Positions 6,858 through 12,791 of a DNA stretch of 12,791 nucleotides are shown piece after piece. The notes under the pieces are model-generated. The model searched no databases. It was given only the letters and a program-made list of their open reading frames with translations, and had not been told where the DNA came from. Position 1 is the first letter of the stretch, and each line of letters opens with the position of its first letter. The stretch is from JBNKDD01 sp050288085 (lineage in GTDB: Bacteria > Chloroflexota > Anaerolineae > Aggregatilineales > UBA3940): assembly GCA_050288085.1 (NCBI GenBank), contig JBNKDD010000158.1:1-12791 (forward strand), read 5' to 3'. The position numbers and the translations under genes were made by a program.

Positions 6858-7908
6858 ATTAACCAATCTGTACGACCTATCAAAAGATCAACTCACCGAC
6901 AAGATCGCCGGGTGGGGCGTTCCGCGCTATCGGGCCGATCAGGTCTGGGAGTGGTTATACCGGCACAAAGCCAGCAACTTTGATGCGATGCACAATCTAC
7001 CCCAAACCCTGCGCGAGAAGTTAACCGCCGAAACCCGGATCAGTAGGCTGGAAACGGTACGAGAACTTCACTCTTCGAACGATGAAACCCGTAAAACGCT
7101 GTTCCGCCTGCCGGATGGACAGTTGATCGAAACCGTGTTGATGGAATATGCTGGGGTCCGGCGGACAGCCTGCATCTCGACTCAGGCCGGGTGCGCGATG
7201 GGCTGTGTTTTTTGCGCCACCGGGCAGATGGGATTTGCGCGGAATCTGACAGTGGGTGAAATTATCGAGCAGGTAATTCACGTAGCACGGATTCTGGAGT
7301 CAGAAGACGAACGGTTAAGCAATGTGGTCTTGATGGGGATGGGCGAACCGTTCCATAATTACGATGCCTCGATTGAAGCCGTCCGCCGGATCATCGACCC
7401 GGAGGGATTGGGGATCGGGCAGCGGCATGTCACCGTCAGCACCGTGGGATTGGTTCCGGCCATCCGGCGATTCGCTGAAGAAGAGTTACAGGTCAGGCTG
7501 GCGATCTCACTCCACGCCGCAACAGACGAGGAACGGTCAGCACTGCTGCCGGTTAACCAACGCTATCCGATCTCCGAGCTGCTCGATTCGGTGCGGGAGT
7601 ACGTCGATCAGACCGGGCGTCGGGTGAGCTTCGAATGGGCGTTAATTGCCGGGGAGACTGATACCCCGGAGCAAGCCCACGCATTGGGCAGCCTCTTGAA
7701 GGGCCTGTTTTGCCACGTGAACCTGATCCCCCTCAACCCGACCAGCGGCTATCGCGGCAAAAAATCGCCCGAAGGATGGGCAAATCGGTTTGTGCACATT
7801 TTGGAGTCATATAATATCCCGGCAACGGTGCGAGTCCGGCGCGGGATCGATATCAATGCGGGGTGTGGGCAGTTAAAAGCGGCGGTGCTTAACGATCAGG
7901 CATCGTAG
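6850..7908 (+). CDS. rlmN: Dual-specificity 23S rRNA A2503 / tRNA A37 C2-methyltransferase
   Basis: A radical SAM enzyme of 352 residues that methylates C2 of adenine in 23S rRNA and some tRNAs, normally tuning ribosome fidelity. The CxxxCxxC cluster is Cys115, Cys119 and Cys122. The two mechanistic cysteines are also present: Cys108, seven residues before the cluster, and Cys339 in NAGCGQL, the expected methyl-carrying residue. Glu95 matches the family's catalytic Glu. GMGEP (163-167), a SAM-binding segment, and NLIPLNP (291-297) are typical. These features match RlmN; Cfr is less likely given the housekeeping context, but sequence alone does not fully exclude it. The start overlaps the HAD stop by 8 bp, with a weak AGAAG ribosome site. 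The 3' end overlaps the convergent RNase H gene by 13 bp. Confidence 0.95.
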   Translation: MAKLTNLYDLSKDQLTDKIAGWGVPRYRADQVWEWLYRHKASNFDAMHNLPQTLREKLTAETRISRLETVRELHSSNDETRKTLFRLPDGQLIETVLMEYAGVRRTACISTQAGCAMGCVFCATGQMGFARNLTVGEIIEQVIHVARILESEDERLSNVVLMGMGEPFHNYDASIEAVRRIIDPEGLGIGQRHVTVSTVGLVPAIRRFAEEELQVRLAISLHAATDEERSALLPVNQRYPISELLDSVREYVDQTGRRVSFEWALIAGETDTPEQAHALGSLLKGLFCHVNLIPLNPTSGYRGKKSPEGWANRFVHILESYNIPATVRVRRGIDINAGCGQLKAAVLNDQAS

Positions 7909-8819
7909 AAATACCCGTCGTCGTCCTGGTGCTTCTGCTCCTCGACAACTTCGCGCAGCCGTTCGCCCAGTTCTTCAAACTCGAAGATTTCCTGGTCTTT
8001 GGTAGACGGCCACTTAACCCGCCGGGAGCGGATTTCGCCGTCTAGAGCCTGCCACAGCTCGGCATGTTTGACTGACTCACCATCTTTTTTGCGCCAGTCC
8101 CGCTTTCGCCAGCCATTGATCCACTTAGACGCGCCGTTACGTAGATAATCTGATAGGCTGAAGACCTGCACGCTGATTCCATCCGGCAGGCCGCTTAAGG
8201 CTTCATAAGCTGCCAATATATCCAGACGATTGGCCGAAGTCTCTACCTCGTAACCATGAATAAACTGTTCTTGATCCTGGTAATGAACCAGTGCCCCCCA
8301 CCAACCTTCACCGTTACGGCAGGAAACTGCCAGGTACACTTCGGCTTCACTGCTGGCCTCTCCGGGTTGATCGGCATAATGGCGGCGAATTTCGGCGGTA
8401 GCGAGCTGGTCGGCCCGCTCGTTGTAATCAATCCCGGCATGGCCTTTGACCCATTGCCAATCAACCTCGTGGCGGTTGGCCTGTTCGGAAAGCTGCCGCC
8501 ACAGGTCAACATTCTGTATCTGGCCGCCTTTACGCTTCCAACCTCGTGCTGCCCAACCGGGCATCCACTCGGTGATTCCACGCCGCAAATATTCCGAATC
8601 GGTGTACAGGGTGACGGCACACGGACGCTTGAGGGCCGCCAGAGCTTCGATGGCAGCCGTCAATTCCATCCGGTTGTTGGTCGTGCTGGGATTGCTGCCT
8701 GATAATTCCCTGGTGGATTGGGTTGCCTCGTGGATCAGGATAACACCCCAGCCACCCGGCCCCGGATTGGGATCAGCGCCGCCGTCAGTGTAGATGGTCA
8801 CTCGGTCGGTGTGGTTCAT
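7896..8819 (-). CDS. rnhA: Tandem protein: active RNase HI domain plus degenerate RNase H-like domain
   Basis: 307 residues, about twice the length of ordinary RNase HI. Domain 1 (about 5-147) is a complete RNase HI that cuts the RNA strand of RNA-DNA hybrids: Asp12 (TDGG), Glu52 (NNRMEL), Asp74 (TDSEYL), His127 (KGHAG) and Asp137 (ERADQLA) are all in place. A short linker (148-159) leads to domain 2 (about 160-292), which aligns with domain 1 along its whole length. There the catalytic positions read Ser166, Asp200, Leu222, Gln276 and Glu286, so cleavage is unlikely. The handle motif WxxGWxxRxW is kept in both copies (85-94 and 233-242) and is more basic in the second. An acidic tail (293-307) ends the protein. 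Domain 2 may serve as a hybrid-binding module (inference). The ATG at 8819 has only a weak AAAGG upstream. The 3' end overlaps rlmN by 13 bp. Confidence 0.93.
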   Translation of the reverse strand: MNHTDRVTIYTDGGADPNPGPGGWGVILIHEATQSTRELSGSNPSTTNNRMELTAAIEALAALKRPCAVTLYTDSEYLRRGITEWMPGWAARGWKRKGGQIQNVDLWRQLSEQANRHEVDWQWVKGHAGIDYNERADQLATAEIRRHYADQPGEASSEAEVYLAVSCRNGEGWWGALVHYQDQEQFIHGYEVETSANRLDILAAYEALSGLPDGISVQVFSLSDYLRNGASKWINGWRKRDWRKKDGESVKHAELWQALDGEIRSRRVKWPSTKDQEIFEFEELGERLREVVEEQKHQDDDGYFYDA

Positions 8820-8844
8820 GAAGAAAAGCCTTTATTTGTTAAGT

Positions 8845-8870
8845 GTTTTGCGAAAAGCTTTTCACAAAAC
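8845..8870 (-). promoter_or_regulatory. 26 bp palindrome / hairpin in the rnhA leader
   Basis: Outer arms GTTTTG (8845-8850) and CAAAAC (8865-8870) enclose a perfect 12 bp palindrome, GAAAAGCTTTTC (8852-8863). On the minus strand the single mismatch becomes a U-G pair, so rnhA mRNA can form an 11 bp stem with an AGCU loop, 25 nt before the start codon. No T-run follows, so it is not an intrinsic terminator. Its GAAAAGC arm could alternatively pair with GCUUUUC (8823-8829) next to the weak ribosome site. It could equally be a protein operator. Confidence 0.5.
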
Positions 8871-8876
8871 TGCGCG

Positions 8877-8957
8877 GAAACCGGAAAAATCTACCATCAA
8901 AAAAAACAGAACTCAACTATTGAGATAAACTTACTCTTATCCTAATTTTCCGGTTTC
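8877..8957. repeat. 12 bp perfect inverted repeat flanking the rnhA promoter
   Basis: GAAACCGGAAAA (8877-8888) and TTTTCCGGTTTC (8946-8957) are exact reverse complements, 57 bp apart. The left arm overlaps the -10/start region of the rnhA promoter. The right arm is about 30 bp upstream of its -35 and about 90 bp upstream of the rpe -35. Two sites for a dimeric or looping regulator would look like this, but no regulator is identified. Confidence 0.5.
8888..8916 (-). promoter_or_regulatory. Promoter of rnhA
   Basis: On the minus strand TTGAGT (8911-8916) is followed after 17 bp by TAGATT (8888-8893), with an extended -10 TGG. The spacer includes a run of eight T. The predicted leader is about 62 nt and contains the palindrome at 8845-8870. 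Confidence 0.6.
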
Positions 8958-9045
8958 ACATAAAATACCGAACGTCTATTCCGAACAGATATTTTACACC
9001 AATTATTTATTTTTATCCAACTGTAACTTAACCATCAGATCATTA
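8958..9045. other. AT-rich spacer between rnhA and rpe with small repeats
   Basis: No gene is visible here. CCGAAC occurs twice, at 8968-8973 and 8981-8986, 13 bp apart, inside two related 13-mers. These are flanked by the 7 bp inverted repeat TAAAATA (8961-8967) / TATTTTA (8990-8996). The rest is AT-rich sequence leading to the rpe promoter. Confidence 0.4.
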
Positions 9046-9074
9046 TTGCGTCTGGTATTGCCGCATGTTAAACT
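9046..9074 (+). promoter_or_regulatory. Promoter of rpe, near-leaderless
   Basis: TTGCGT (9046-9051), a 17 bp spacer, then TAAACT (9069-9074) with the extended -10 TGT. The -10 ends 9 nt before the rpe ATG, so the mRNA should begin only about 2-3 nt before the start codon. No Shine-Dalgarno sequence is present. Confidence 0.65.
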
Positions 9075-9083
9075 TTTCGCACC

Positions 9084-9749
9084 ATGAAACAAGTATTAAA
9101 GATTGCACCATCCATCCTGGCAGCAGACTTTACCAAACTTGGTGATGATGTCAGGGCAGTTGAAGCCGCCGGAGCCGACCAGATTCATATTGATGTGATC
9201 GACGGGCATTTTGCGCCGAATATCACCTTCGGGGTTCCTGTCATCGAAGCCGTCCGGTCGGTTACCAACCTGCCGCTTGACGTCCATCTGATGATCAGCG
9301 ATCCAGACCGCTATCTGGAAACCTTCGCCGAGGCAGGGGCGGATATGTTAACCGTCCATATCGAAGCTCCTCGGCACATCCATCGGACCCTCCATACTAT
9401 CCTGGATTTGGGACTAAGAGCCGGGATCGCCATCAACCCTGGCACACCGGTCAATGCCCTGACCGAAATCATCAGCTACGTTGACCTGATGCTGGTTATG
9501 ACGGTCAACCCAGGTTACGGGGGGCAGGCTTTTATTGAACGCTCGATCCATAAAATCGAGCAGGTACGGGCTTTGCTGGATCAGGATAATCCCGACACTG
9601 ACTTATCCGTTGATGGCGGAATAGGGCCAGGGACGGCAGAAAGAGTGATCAAGGCAGGGGCCAATGTGCTGGTTGCAGGAAGTGCAGTTTTTAGGGCACA
9701 AGAAGGGGTCGCTGCTGCGATCGCTAATTTGAAGGCACTGGGAAAGTAA
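9084..9749 (+). CDS. rpe: Ribulose-phosphate 3-epimerase
   Basis: A 221-residue TIM-barrel enzyme interconverting D-ribulose 5-phosphate and D-xylulose 5-phosphate in the pentose phosphate pathway. Metal and catalytic residues are His35, Asp37, His68 and Asp177 (in VDGGI). Ser10 sits in APSILAADF, and the phosphate-binding loops are NPGYGGQ (142-148), DGGI and GSAVF. The family signature reads DVIDGHFAPN, with Ile where Met is usual, a mild substitution. Length is normal for the family. The ATG at 9084 is chosen because the conserved N-terminus starts there and an extended -10 box lies just upstream. The gene is convergent with rpmB; no intrinsic terminator acts on the plus strand behind it. 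Confidence 0.96.
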   Translation: MKQVLKIAPSILAADFTKLGDDVRAVEAAGADQIHIDVIDGHFAPNITFGVPVIEAVRSVTNLPLDVHLMISDPDRYLETFAEAGADMLTVHIEAPRHIHRTLHTILDLGLRAGIAINPGTPVNALTEIISYVDLMLVMTVNPGYGGQAFIERSIHKIEQVRALLDQDNPDTDLSVDGGIGPGTAERVIKAGANVLVAGSAVFRAQEGVAAAIANLKALGK

Positions 9750-9751
9750 CA

Positions 9752-9779
9752 GAAAAAAAGAAAAGGGCCAGAAGGCCCC
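9752..9779 (-). terminator. Rho-independent terminator of rpmB
   Basis: On the minus strand GGGCC-TTCT-GGCCC (9765-9778) is followed by TTTT, C and seven T (9764-9753). It lies 5 bp behind the rpmB stop and just after the convergent rpe stop. Read on the plus strand, the hairpin is not followed by T residues, so it serves rpmB only. Confidence 0.85.
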
Positions 9780-9783
9780 TCAC

Positions 9784-9978
9784 TCATAGTTCGATCTTTT
9801 CGTCTTTACTCAAAGTCTTCAAGCACTTGGCACAGACTTTAACCGTCACCAGACGACCATCACGCCAGATTTTGGTTTTTTGAATATTGGGCTTAAACTG
9901 GCGCTTCGTCTTTTTCTCAGAGAAACTGACGTTGTGCCCAAATTGTGGCTTCTTGCCACACAGTTCACAGACTGCCAT
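9784..9978 (-). CDS. rpmB: Large ribosomal subunit protein bL28, zinc-binding (C+) form
   Basis: A 64-residue basic protein of the 50S subunit. It has the zinc-ribbon form with CELC (Cys4, Cys7) and CAKC (Cys49, Cys52). The central NVSFSEKKTKRQFKPN segment (16-31) corresponds to the conserved N-V-S-x-x-x-x-K-T-K-R-x-x-x-P-N pattern of bL28. Length fits the short bacterial form. The ATG at 9978 has a strong ribosome site, AAAAGGTGA (9986-9994). The gene is monocistronic with its own terminator. The divergent position next to asp23-fakA recurs in several phyla, by general knowledge. Confidence 0.96.
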   Translation of the reverse strand: MAVCELCGKKPQFGHNVSFSEKKTKRQFKPNIQKTKIWRDGRLVTVKVCAKCLKTLSKDEKIEL

Positions 9979-9991
9979 GATCGTATCACCT

Positions 9992-10020
9992 TTTATAGAA
10001 TTGTGTTACAACAACTGCAA
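9992..10020 (-). promoter_or_regulatory. Possible promoter of rpmB, in conflict with its ribosome site
   Basis: On the minus strand TTGCAG (10015-10020), 17 bp, then TATAAA (9992-9997). A start 7 nt downstream would exclude the good ribosome site at 9986-9994 from the mRNA, so either the start lies earlier or this match is not the promoter used. A 15 bp dyad, AGTGGA-CTA-TCCACT (10021-10035), abuts the -35. Confidence 0.35.
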
Positions 10021-10125
10021 AGTGGACTATCCACTATCACAGGGAAACAGCAAATCGTTTTCCGCGAAATGCGGGCCAGATCATAGCTTAGGCCCACCAT
10101 TTTTACAAGAGCATTTAGAGGAAAT

Positions 10126-10497
10126 ATGAGCAAGCAACCAGAAGAATCCCTTGGCGGCATCTATGTCTCACCACATGCAGTCGCCACCATTGCCAGCCAG
10201 GCCCTACTGACCAGCTATGGCGTGGTCGGTATGGCATCCAAGAATGCTTTCGACGAACTGGCCGCCACCCTCACCCGCGATCCACATCATGGTATTGATG
10301 TTCAACTGGACAAGGGTGAAATCATCATCGACGTATATGTGATCATCCAGCACGGAACGCGCATCTCTTCCGTTGCCGGAAGTGTTATAAATGCTGTCCG
10401 GTTCAACGTAGAGAATGCCCTCGGCACCCCGGTACGTCAGGTGAACATTTACGTTCAGGGTTTGCGGATGGCAGACAATAAAGACAAAGAAAAGTAG
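10126..10497 (+). CDS. Asp23/Gls24 family (YloU-like) protein
   Basis: A 123-residue small alpha/beta protein of the Asp23/DUF322 family. The conserved start GGIYVSPHAVATIASQAL (10-27) and the later VYVIIQHGTRI and VNIYVQGLRM strands identify it. Family members in Firmicutes are envelope-stress or membrane-associated proteins. The YloU type, lying directly before the DAK-type kinase as here, has no settled biochemical role. No signal peptide or membrane helix is visible. The ATG at 10126 has a good AGAGGAAA ribosome site. The stop is 15 bp before the kinase gene, so they form one operon. No convincing promoter was found; the leader has small hairpins (CCGC/GCGG at 10062-10074). Confidence 0.92.
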   Translation: MSKQPEESLGGIYVSPHAVATIASQALLTSYGVVGMASKNAFDELAATLTRDPHHGIDVQLDKGEIIIDVYVIIQHGTRISSVAGSVINAVRFNVENALGTPVRQVNIYVQGLRMADNKDKEK

Positions 10498-10512
10498 AGG
10501 GAGGCAGTCGCG

Positions 10513-12195
10513 ATGGTCTCAAAAAGCGACCAGGAGCAAGATGCTGCTGTAAAAGACACACTCGCCTGCGATGGGCAGGAACTCAAAAAGATAGCCCAGG
10601 CAGGTATGGCCTGGCTGGATAAGCATCACGCAACGGTCAACGCATTGAATGTCTTTCCGGTGCCTGATGGTGACACCGGCACAAATATGCTGTTGACCAT
10701 GCGAAGTGCATGGCGTGAGTTAGCGAACATAGAAGATACCCACGCCGGGCGGGTCTGTCAGAAGCTATACAACGGCGCATTGATGGGCGCACGCGGGAAC
10801 TCCGGTGTGATCCTCTCGCAGTTGTGGCGGGGATTTGCTAAAGGCATCGAGAATTGTGAACGTCTGGATACCCAGTCGTTCGTCAGAGGGTTTGAGGAAG
10901 CATCCCGAATGGCTTACCAGGCCGTTCAGGAGCCGGTTGAAGGAACCATGCTGACAGTTGCCCGTGAGGCCGCCGAAGAAGCAGCGCTGGCAGCCGAGGA
11001 AAACATCGAGATGAAGGCGATCCTGGAGCGCGTGGTAGAACGGGCACACGACGCAGTACGCCGGACACCGGAGATGCTGCATGTGCTGGCAGAAGCCGGG
11101 GTAGTAGACTCCGGCGGGATGGGCTTCACCTACGTCCTGGAAGGCATGCTGCGTTATTTGAACGGGGAATCCCTCGATATCACCGAGGAAGACGAACTGG
11201 GTCAGGATATTCAACTTCAAAGCGCCCTGACTCCAGAAGACGAACTGGGCTATGGATACGATGTACAATTTCTGATCAAGGGTCAGGATTTGAATGTCGT
11301 CAAAATCCGCGCCGACATTGAAGCGATGGGCGATTCAACCCTGGTGGTCGGCGACGAGAACCTGATCAAGGTTCACGTCCATGTTCACAATCCGGGCGTA
11401 CCGGTGGGCTATGGGGCGGATCAAGGTGTATTGCTTGACGTGGTTGTCGAGAATATGCAAGAACAGTACCAGGAATTTGTGGTACACGGCGAAGGCCCGA
11501 AGATGCCCACGTTCGAGCCACCTCAGATCGAAGAAGGCAGCATTGCCACTATTACGGTCGCCCCCGGTGATGGGTTGACGAACATCTTCTACAGTCTGGG
11601 TGCAGGCCATGTGATCGCCGGGGGGCAGACTATGAACCCCAGCACCGAACAGATCGTCGAGGCGATCAACTCCCTGCCGACTGACAAGATCGTCATCCTC
11701 CCGAATAATAAGAACATTTTCATGGCTGCCGAACAAGCGGCCAGCCTGGCAAACAGCAAACAGGTCAGAGTCATTGCAACCCGGACTATCCCACAGGGCA
11801 TATCGGCTATGCTGGCTCTTGATCCACAGGGCGATCTTGACGACATGGCAGAAGCCATGCTGGAAGCCAGCCAGATGGTCGAGACAGGGGAGATCACAAA
11901 GGCCACCCGAAGCGCAAAAATCGACGATGTGAAGGTCAAAAAGGGACAGATCATCGGGCTGCACAATGACGTGTTGAAAGTCGCCGGTGACGATATCCCC
12001 TCAACGACTATTGCATTGCTCAACGAGATGGGATTAGACGACCTGGAACTGATCACTCTCTATTATGGGATGGACGTAAGCCCGCGCGATGCAGAGACAC
12101 TGGCCGAACACCTTGAGGAAACCCTGCCCAATCATGAGATCGAATTACGTGAAGGCGGCCAGGCACATTATTACTATATTCTGAGTGCTGAATAG
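10513..12195 (+). CDS. fakA: DAK2 domain fatty acid kinase (FakA/YloV-like)
   Basis: 560 residues, close to the usual length of about 550. The N-terminal DhaL-type ATP-binding domain (about 20-215) has the magnesium-binding Asp52 and Asp54 in NVFPVPDGDTGTNM (46-59), then MGARGNSGVILSQLWRGF (91-108) and DSGGMGF (199-205). The middle domain (about 240-330) contains KVHVHVHNPG (286-295). The C-terminal DegV/EDD-like domain (about 340-560) carries PNNKNIFMAAEQAA (397-410). In Gram-positives FakA phosphorylates fatty acids bound to FakB (DegV) for phospholipid synthesis; the next gene here is a DegV protein, which supports that role. Where Gram-positive enzymes have a GYC segment in the middle domain, this one has GYD (Asp250). 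The ATG at 10513 is preceded by GGGAGG. Confidence 0.92.
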   Translation: MVSKSDQEQDAAVKDTLACDGQELKKIAQAGMAWLDKHHATVNALNVFPVPDGDTGTNMLLTMRSAWRELANIEDTHAGRVCQKLYNGALMGARGNSGVILSQLWRGFAKGIENCERLDTQSFVRGFEEASRMAYQAVQEPVEGTMLTVAREAAEEAALAAEENIEMKAILERVVERAHDAVRRTPEMLHVLAEAGVVDSGGMGFTYVLEGMLRYLNGESLDITEEDELGQDIQLQSALTPEDELGYGYDVQFLIKGQDLNVVKIRADIEAMGDSTLVVGDENLIKVHVHVHNPGVPVGYGADQGVLLDVVVENMQEQYQEFVVHGEGPKMPTFEPPQIEEGSIATITVAPGDGLTNIFYSLGAGHVIAGGQTMNPSTEQIVEAINSLPTDKIVILPNNKNIFMAAEQAASLANSKQVRVIATRTIPQGISAMLALDPQGDLDDMAEAMLEASQMVETGEITKATRSAKIDDVKVKKGQIIGLHNDVLKVAGDDIPSTTIALLNEMGLDDLELITLYYGMDVSPRDAETLAEHLEETLPNHEIELREGGQAHYYYILSAE

Positions 12196-12204
12196 GGAGA
12201 TAGT

Positions 12205-12791
12205 GTGTCAAGGGTTAGCATCGTCACCGACAGCACAGCGTGTTTCGAAGACCCAAATGTCATTGAAGACTTCGGGATCACTGTCGTACCGCTCAACGTC
12301 CAATTTGGCAATCGAACCTATAAGGATGGAATCGATCTTACACCGGAAGACGTATTCCAACGTATGAAGCATGGACAGCACCAGCCTGTCGTAACTGCTC
12401 CACCGGTGAGCGCATTTGAAGCCGTCTATAGAGAGATCAACAAAACAACCGACCAGATTTGCGTATTGGTGAGTTCCCAACAATTCACCAACACCTTCCA
12501 GAATGCCTTGACAGCCCGTAAAAGTCTCCTGGGACGATGTGATATTATTGTCCTCGACTCAATGATCAACTCGGCCTGCCTGGGCTATCTAGTCGAAGCA
12601 GTAGCGATGACGGCTAAACTCGATGCCAGCCTGGATGAGGTTGTGCGGGTCGCACGCGGCATCATTCCCCGGCTCTACAGCGTCTACTATGTTGACGACC
12701 TGAGTTATATTCAACAGGCCGGGTTGATCGGAGAGACGCAGGCCATCCTGGGAACCATGTTAGAGATCAAGCCTCTACTGACGATTGAAGA
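12205..12791 (+). CDS. DegV/FakB-like fatty acid-binding protein, 3' end cut by window edge
   Basis: I translated 195 codons from the GTG at 12205 to the right edge. The DegV start VSIVTDSTACF is followed by VVPLNVQFGNRTYKDGIDL, then TAPPVSAFEAVY (in place of the usual TSQPS segment), VLVSSQQFTNTFQNA and VLDSMINSACLG. Next comes DDLSYIQQAGLIG, which matches the family's L-x-x-L-x-x-x-G-R-I-G stretch with Leu for Arg, and then LEIKPLLTI. DegV proteins bind a single fatty acid and present it to FakA for phosphorylation. About 80-90 residues are missing. The start has GGGAG at 12195-12199, overlapping the kinase stop; the gap is 9 bp. No ATG start fits, so GTG is chosen. Confidence 0.9.
   Translation, partial: MSRVSIVTDSTACFEDPNVIEDFGITVVPLNVQFGNRTYKDGIDLTPEDVFQRMKHGQHQPVVTAPPVSAFEAVYREINKTTDQICVLVSSQQFTNTFQNALTARKSLLGRCDIIVLDSMINSACLGYLVEAVAMTAKLDASLDEVVRVARGIIPRLYSVYYVDDLSYIQQAGLIGETQAILGTMLEIKPLLTIE

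Noticed and set aside
6850..7908. Cfr-type antibiotic resistance methyltransferase
   Set aside because: Motifs, length and co-transcription with a housekeeping HAD gene fit RlmN, and no resistance or mobile context is present.
8845..8870. Palindrome as an intrinsic terminator
   Set aside because: No T-run follows on either strand, and it lies inside the predicted rnhA leader.
9765..9778. Hairpin as a terminator for rpe on the plus strand
   Set aside because: Bases after the stem on the plus strand are CTCACTC, with no T-run; the T-run exists only on the minus strand, for rpmB.
10001..10100. Plus-strand promoter for asp23-fakA
   Set aside because: TTGTGT with GACTAT, and TAGCTT near 10084, were considered; each matches the consensus too poorly to call.
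12203..12205. GTG at 12203 as the degV start
   Set aside because: It is in a different frame from the DegV protein; the GTG at 12205 is in frame with correct spacing from GGGAG.
1..12791. CRISPR array, defence island, insertion sequence or prophage
   Set aside because: No repeat-spacer pattern, transposase, integrase or terminal inverted repeats were seen; apart from the tandem RNase H, the genes are ordinary housekeeping, transport and glycosylation genes.

Overview
The window is about 12.8 kb of compact bacterial chromosome with moderate GC. It carries fourteen protein genes, two of them cut by the window edges, in short overlapping gene clusters. There is no rRNA, tRNA, insertion sequence, prophage or CRISPR array. 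Three traits suggest a member of the Chloroflexota (Anaerolineae-like): the order Asp23, DAK-type fatty acid kinase, DegV next to a four-cysteine bL28 gene; a DPM1-like GT2 paired with a GT-C membrane transferase; and promoters lying directly against start codons. This placement is inferred from gene content only and is tentative.

Left part (1-3716): a minus-strand SLC13-type permease with two RCK_C-like domains runs off the left edge. A 434 bp divergent spacer follows. It holds a candidate small non-coding RNA (a TATAAT box, a hairpin and a strong intrinsic terminator) and the promoter/operator region of a MarR regulator. The regulator overlaps a 12-TM MFS drug exporter by 4 bp, forming a typical self-regulated efflux operon.

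Middle part (3702-8819): a minus-strand pair encodes a GT2 that probably makes a polyprenyl-phosphate sugar and a GT39/ArnT-like GT-C enzyme that probably uses it outside the membrane. The pair is divergent from a NagD-like HAD phosphatase and rlmN, which overlap each other. The tails of mfs/GT39 and of rlmN/rnhA overlap antiparallel by 15 and 13 bp. The rnhA-like gene encodes an unusual tandem protein: a complete RNase HI followed by a second RNase H-like domain that has lost its catalytic residues but kept the basic, tryptophan-rich handle.

Right part (8820-12791): an AT-rich divergent spacer with several dyad symmetries separates rnhA from rpe, which is probably near-leaderless. A minus-strand bL28 gene (rpmB) with its own terminator faces rpe. 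Divergent from rpmB is the cluster asp23, fakA-like kinase, degV/fakB-like lipid-binding protein, the last cut by the right edge. The last two are expected to act as a fatty acid kinase and its acyl carrier.

The items most worth following up are the tandem active/degenerate RNase H, the candidate ~100 nt RNA before marR, the dyads around the rnhA promoter, and a G7 tract inside the spacer of the glycosyltransferase promoter.
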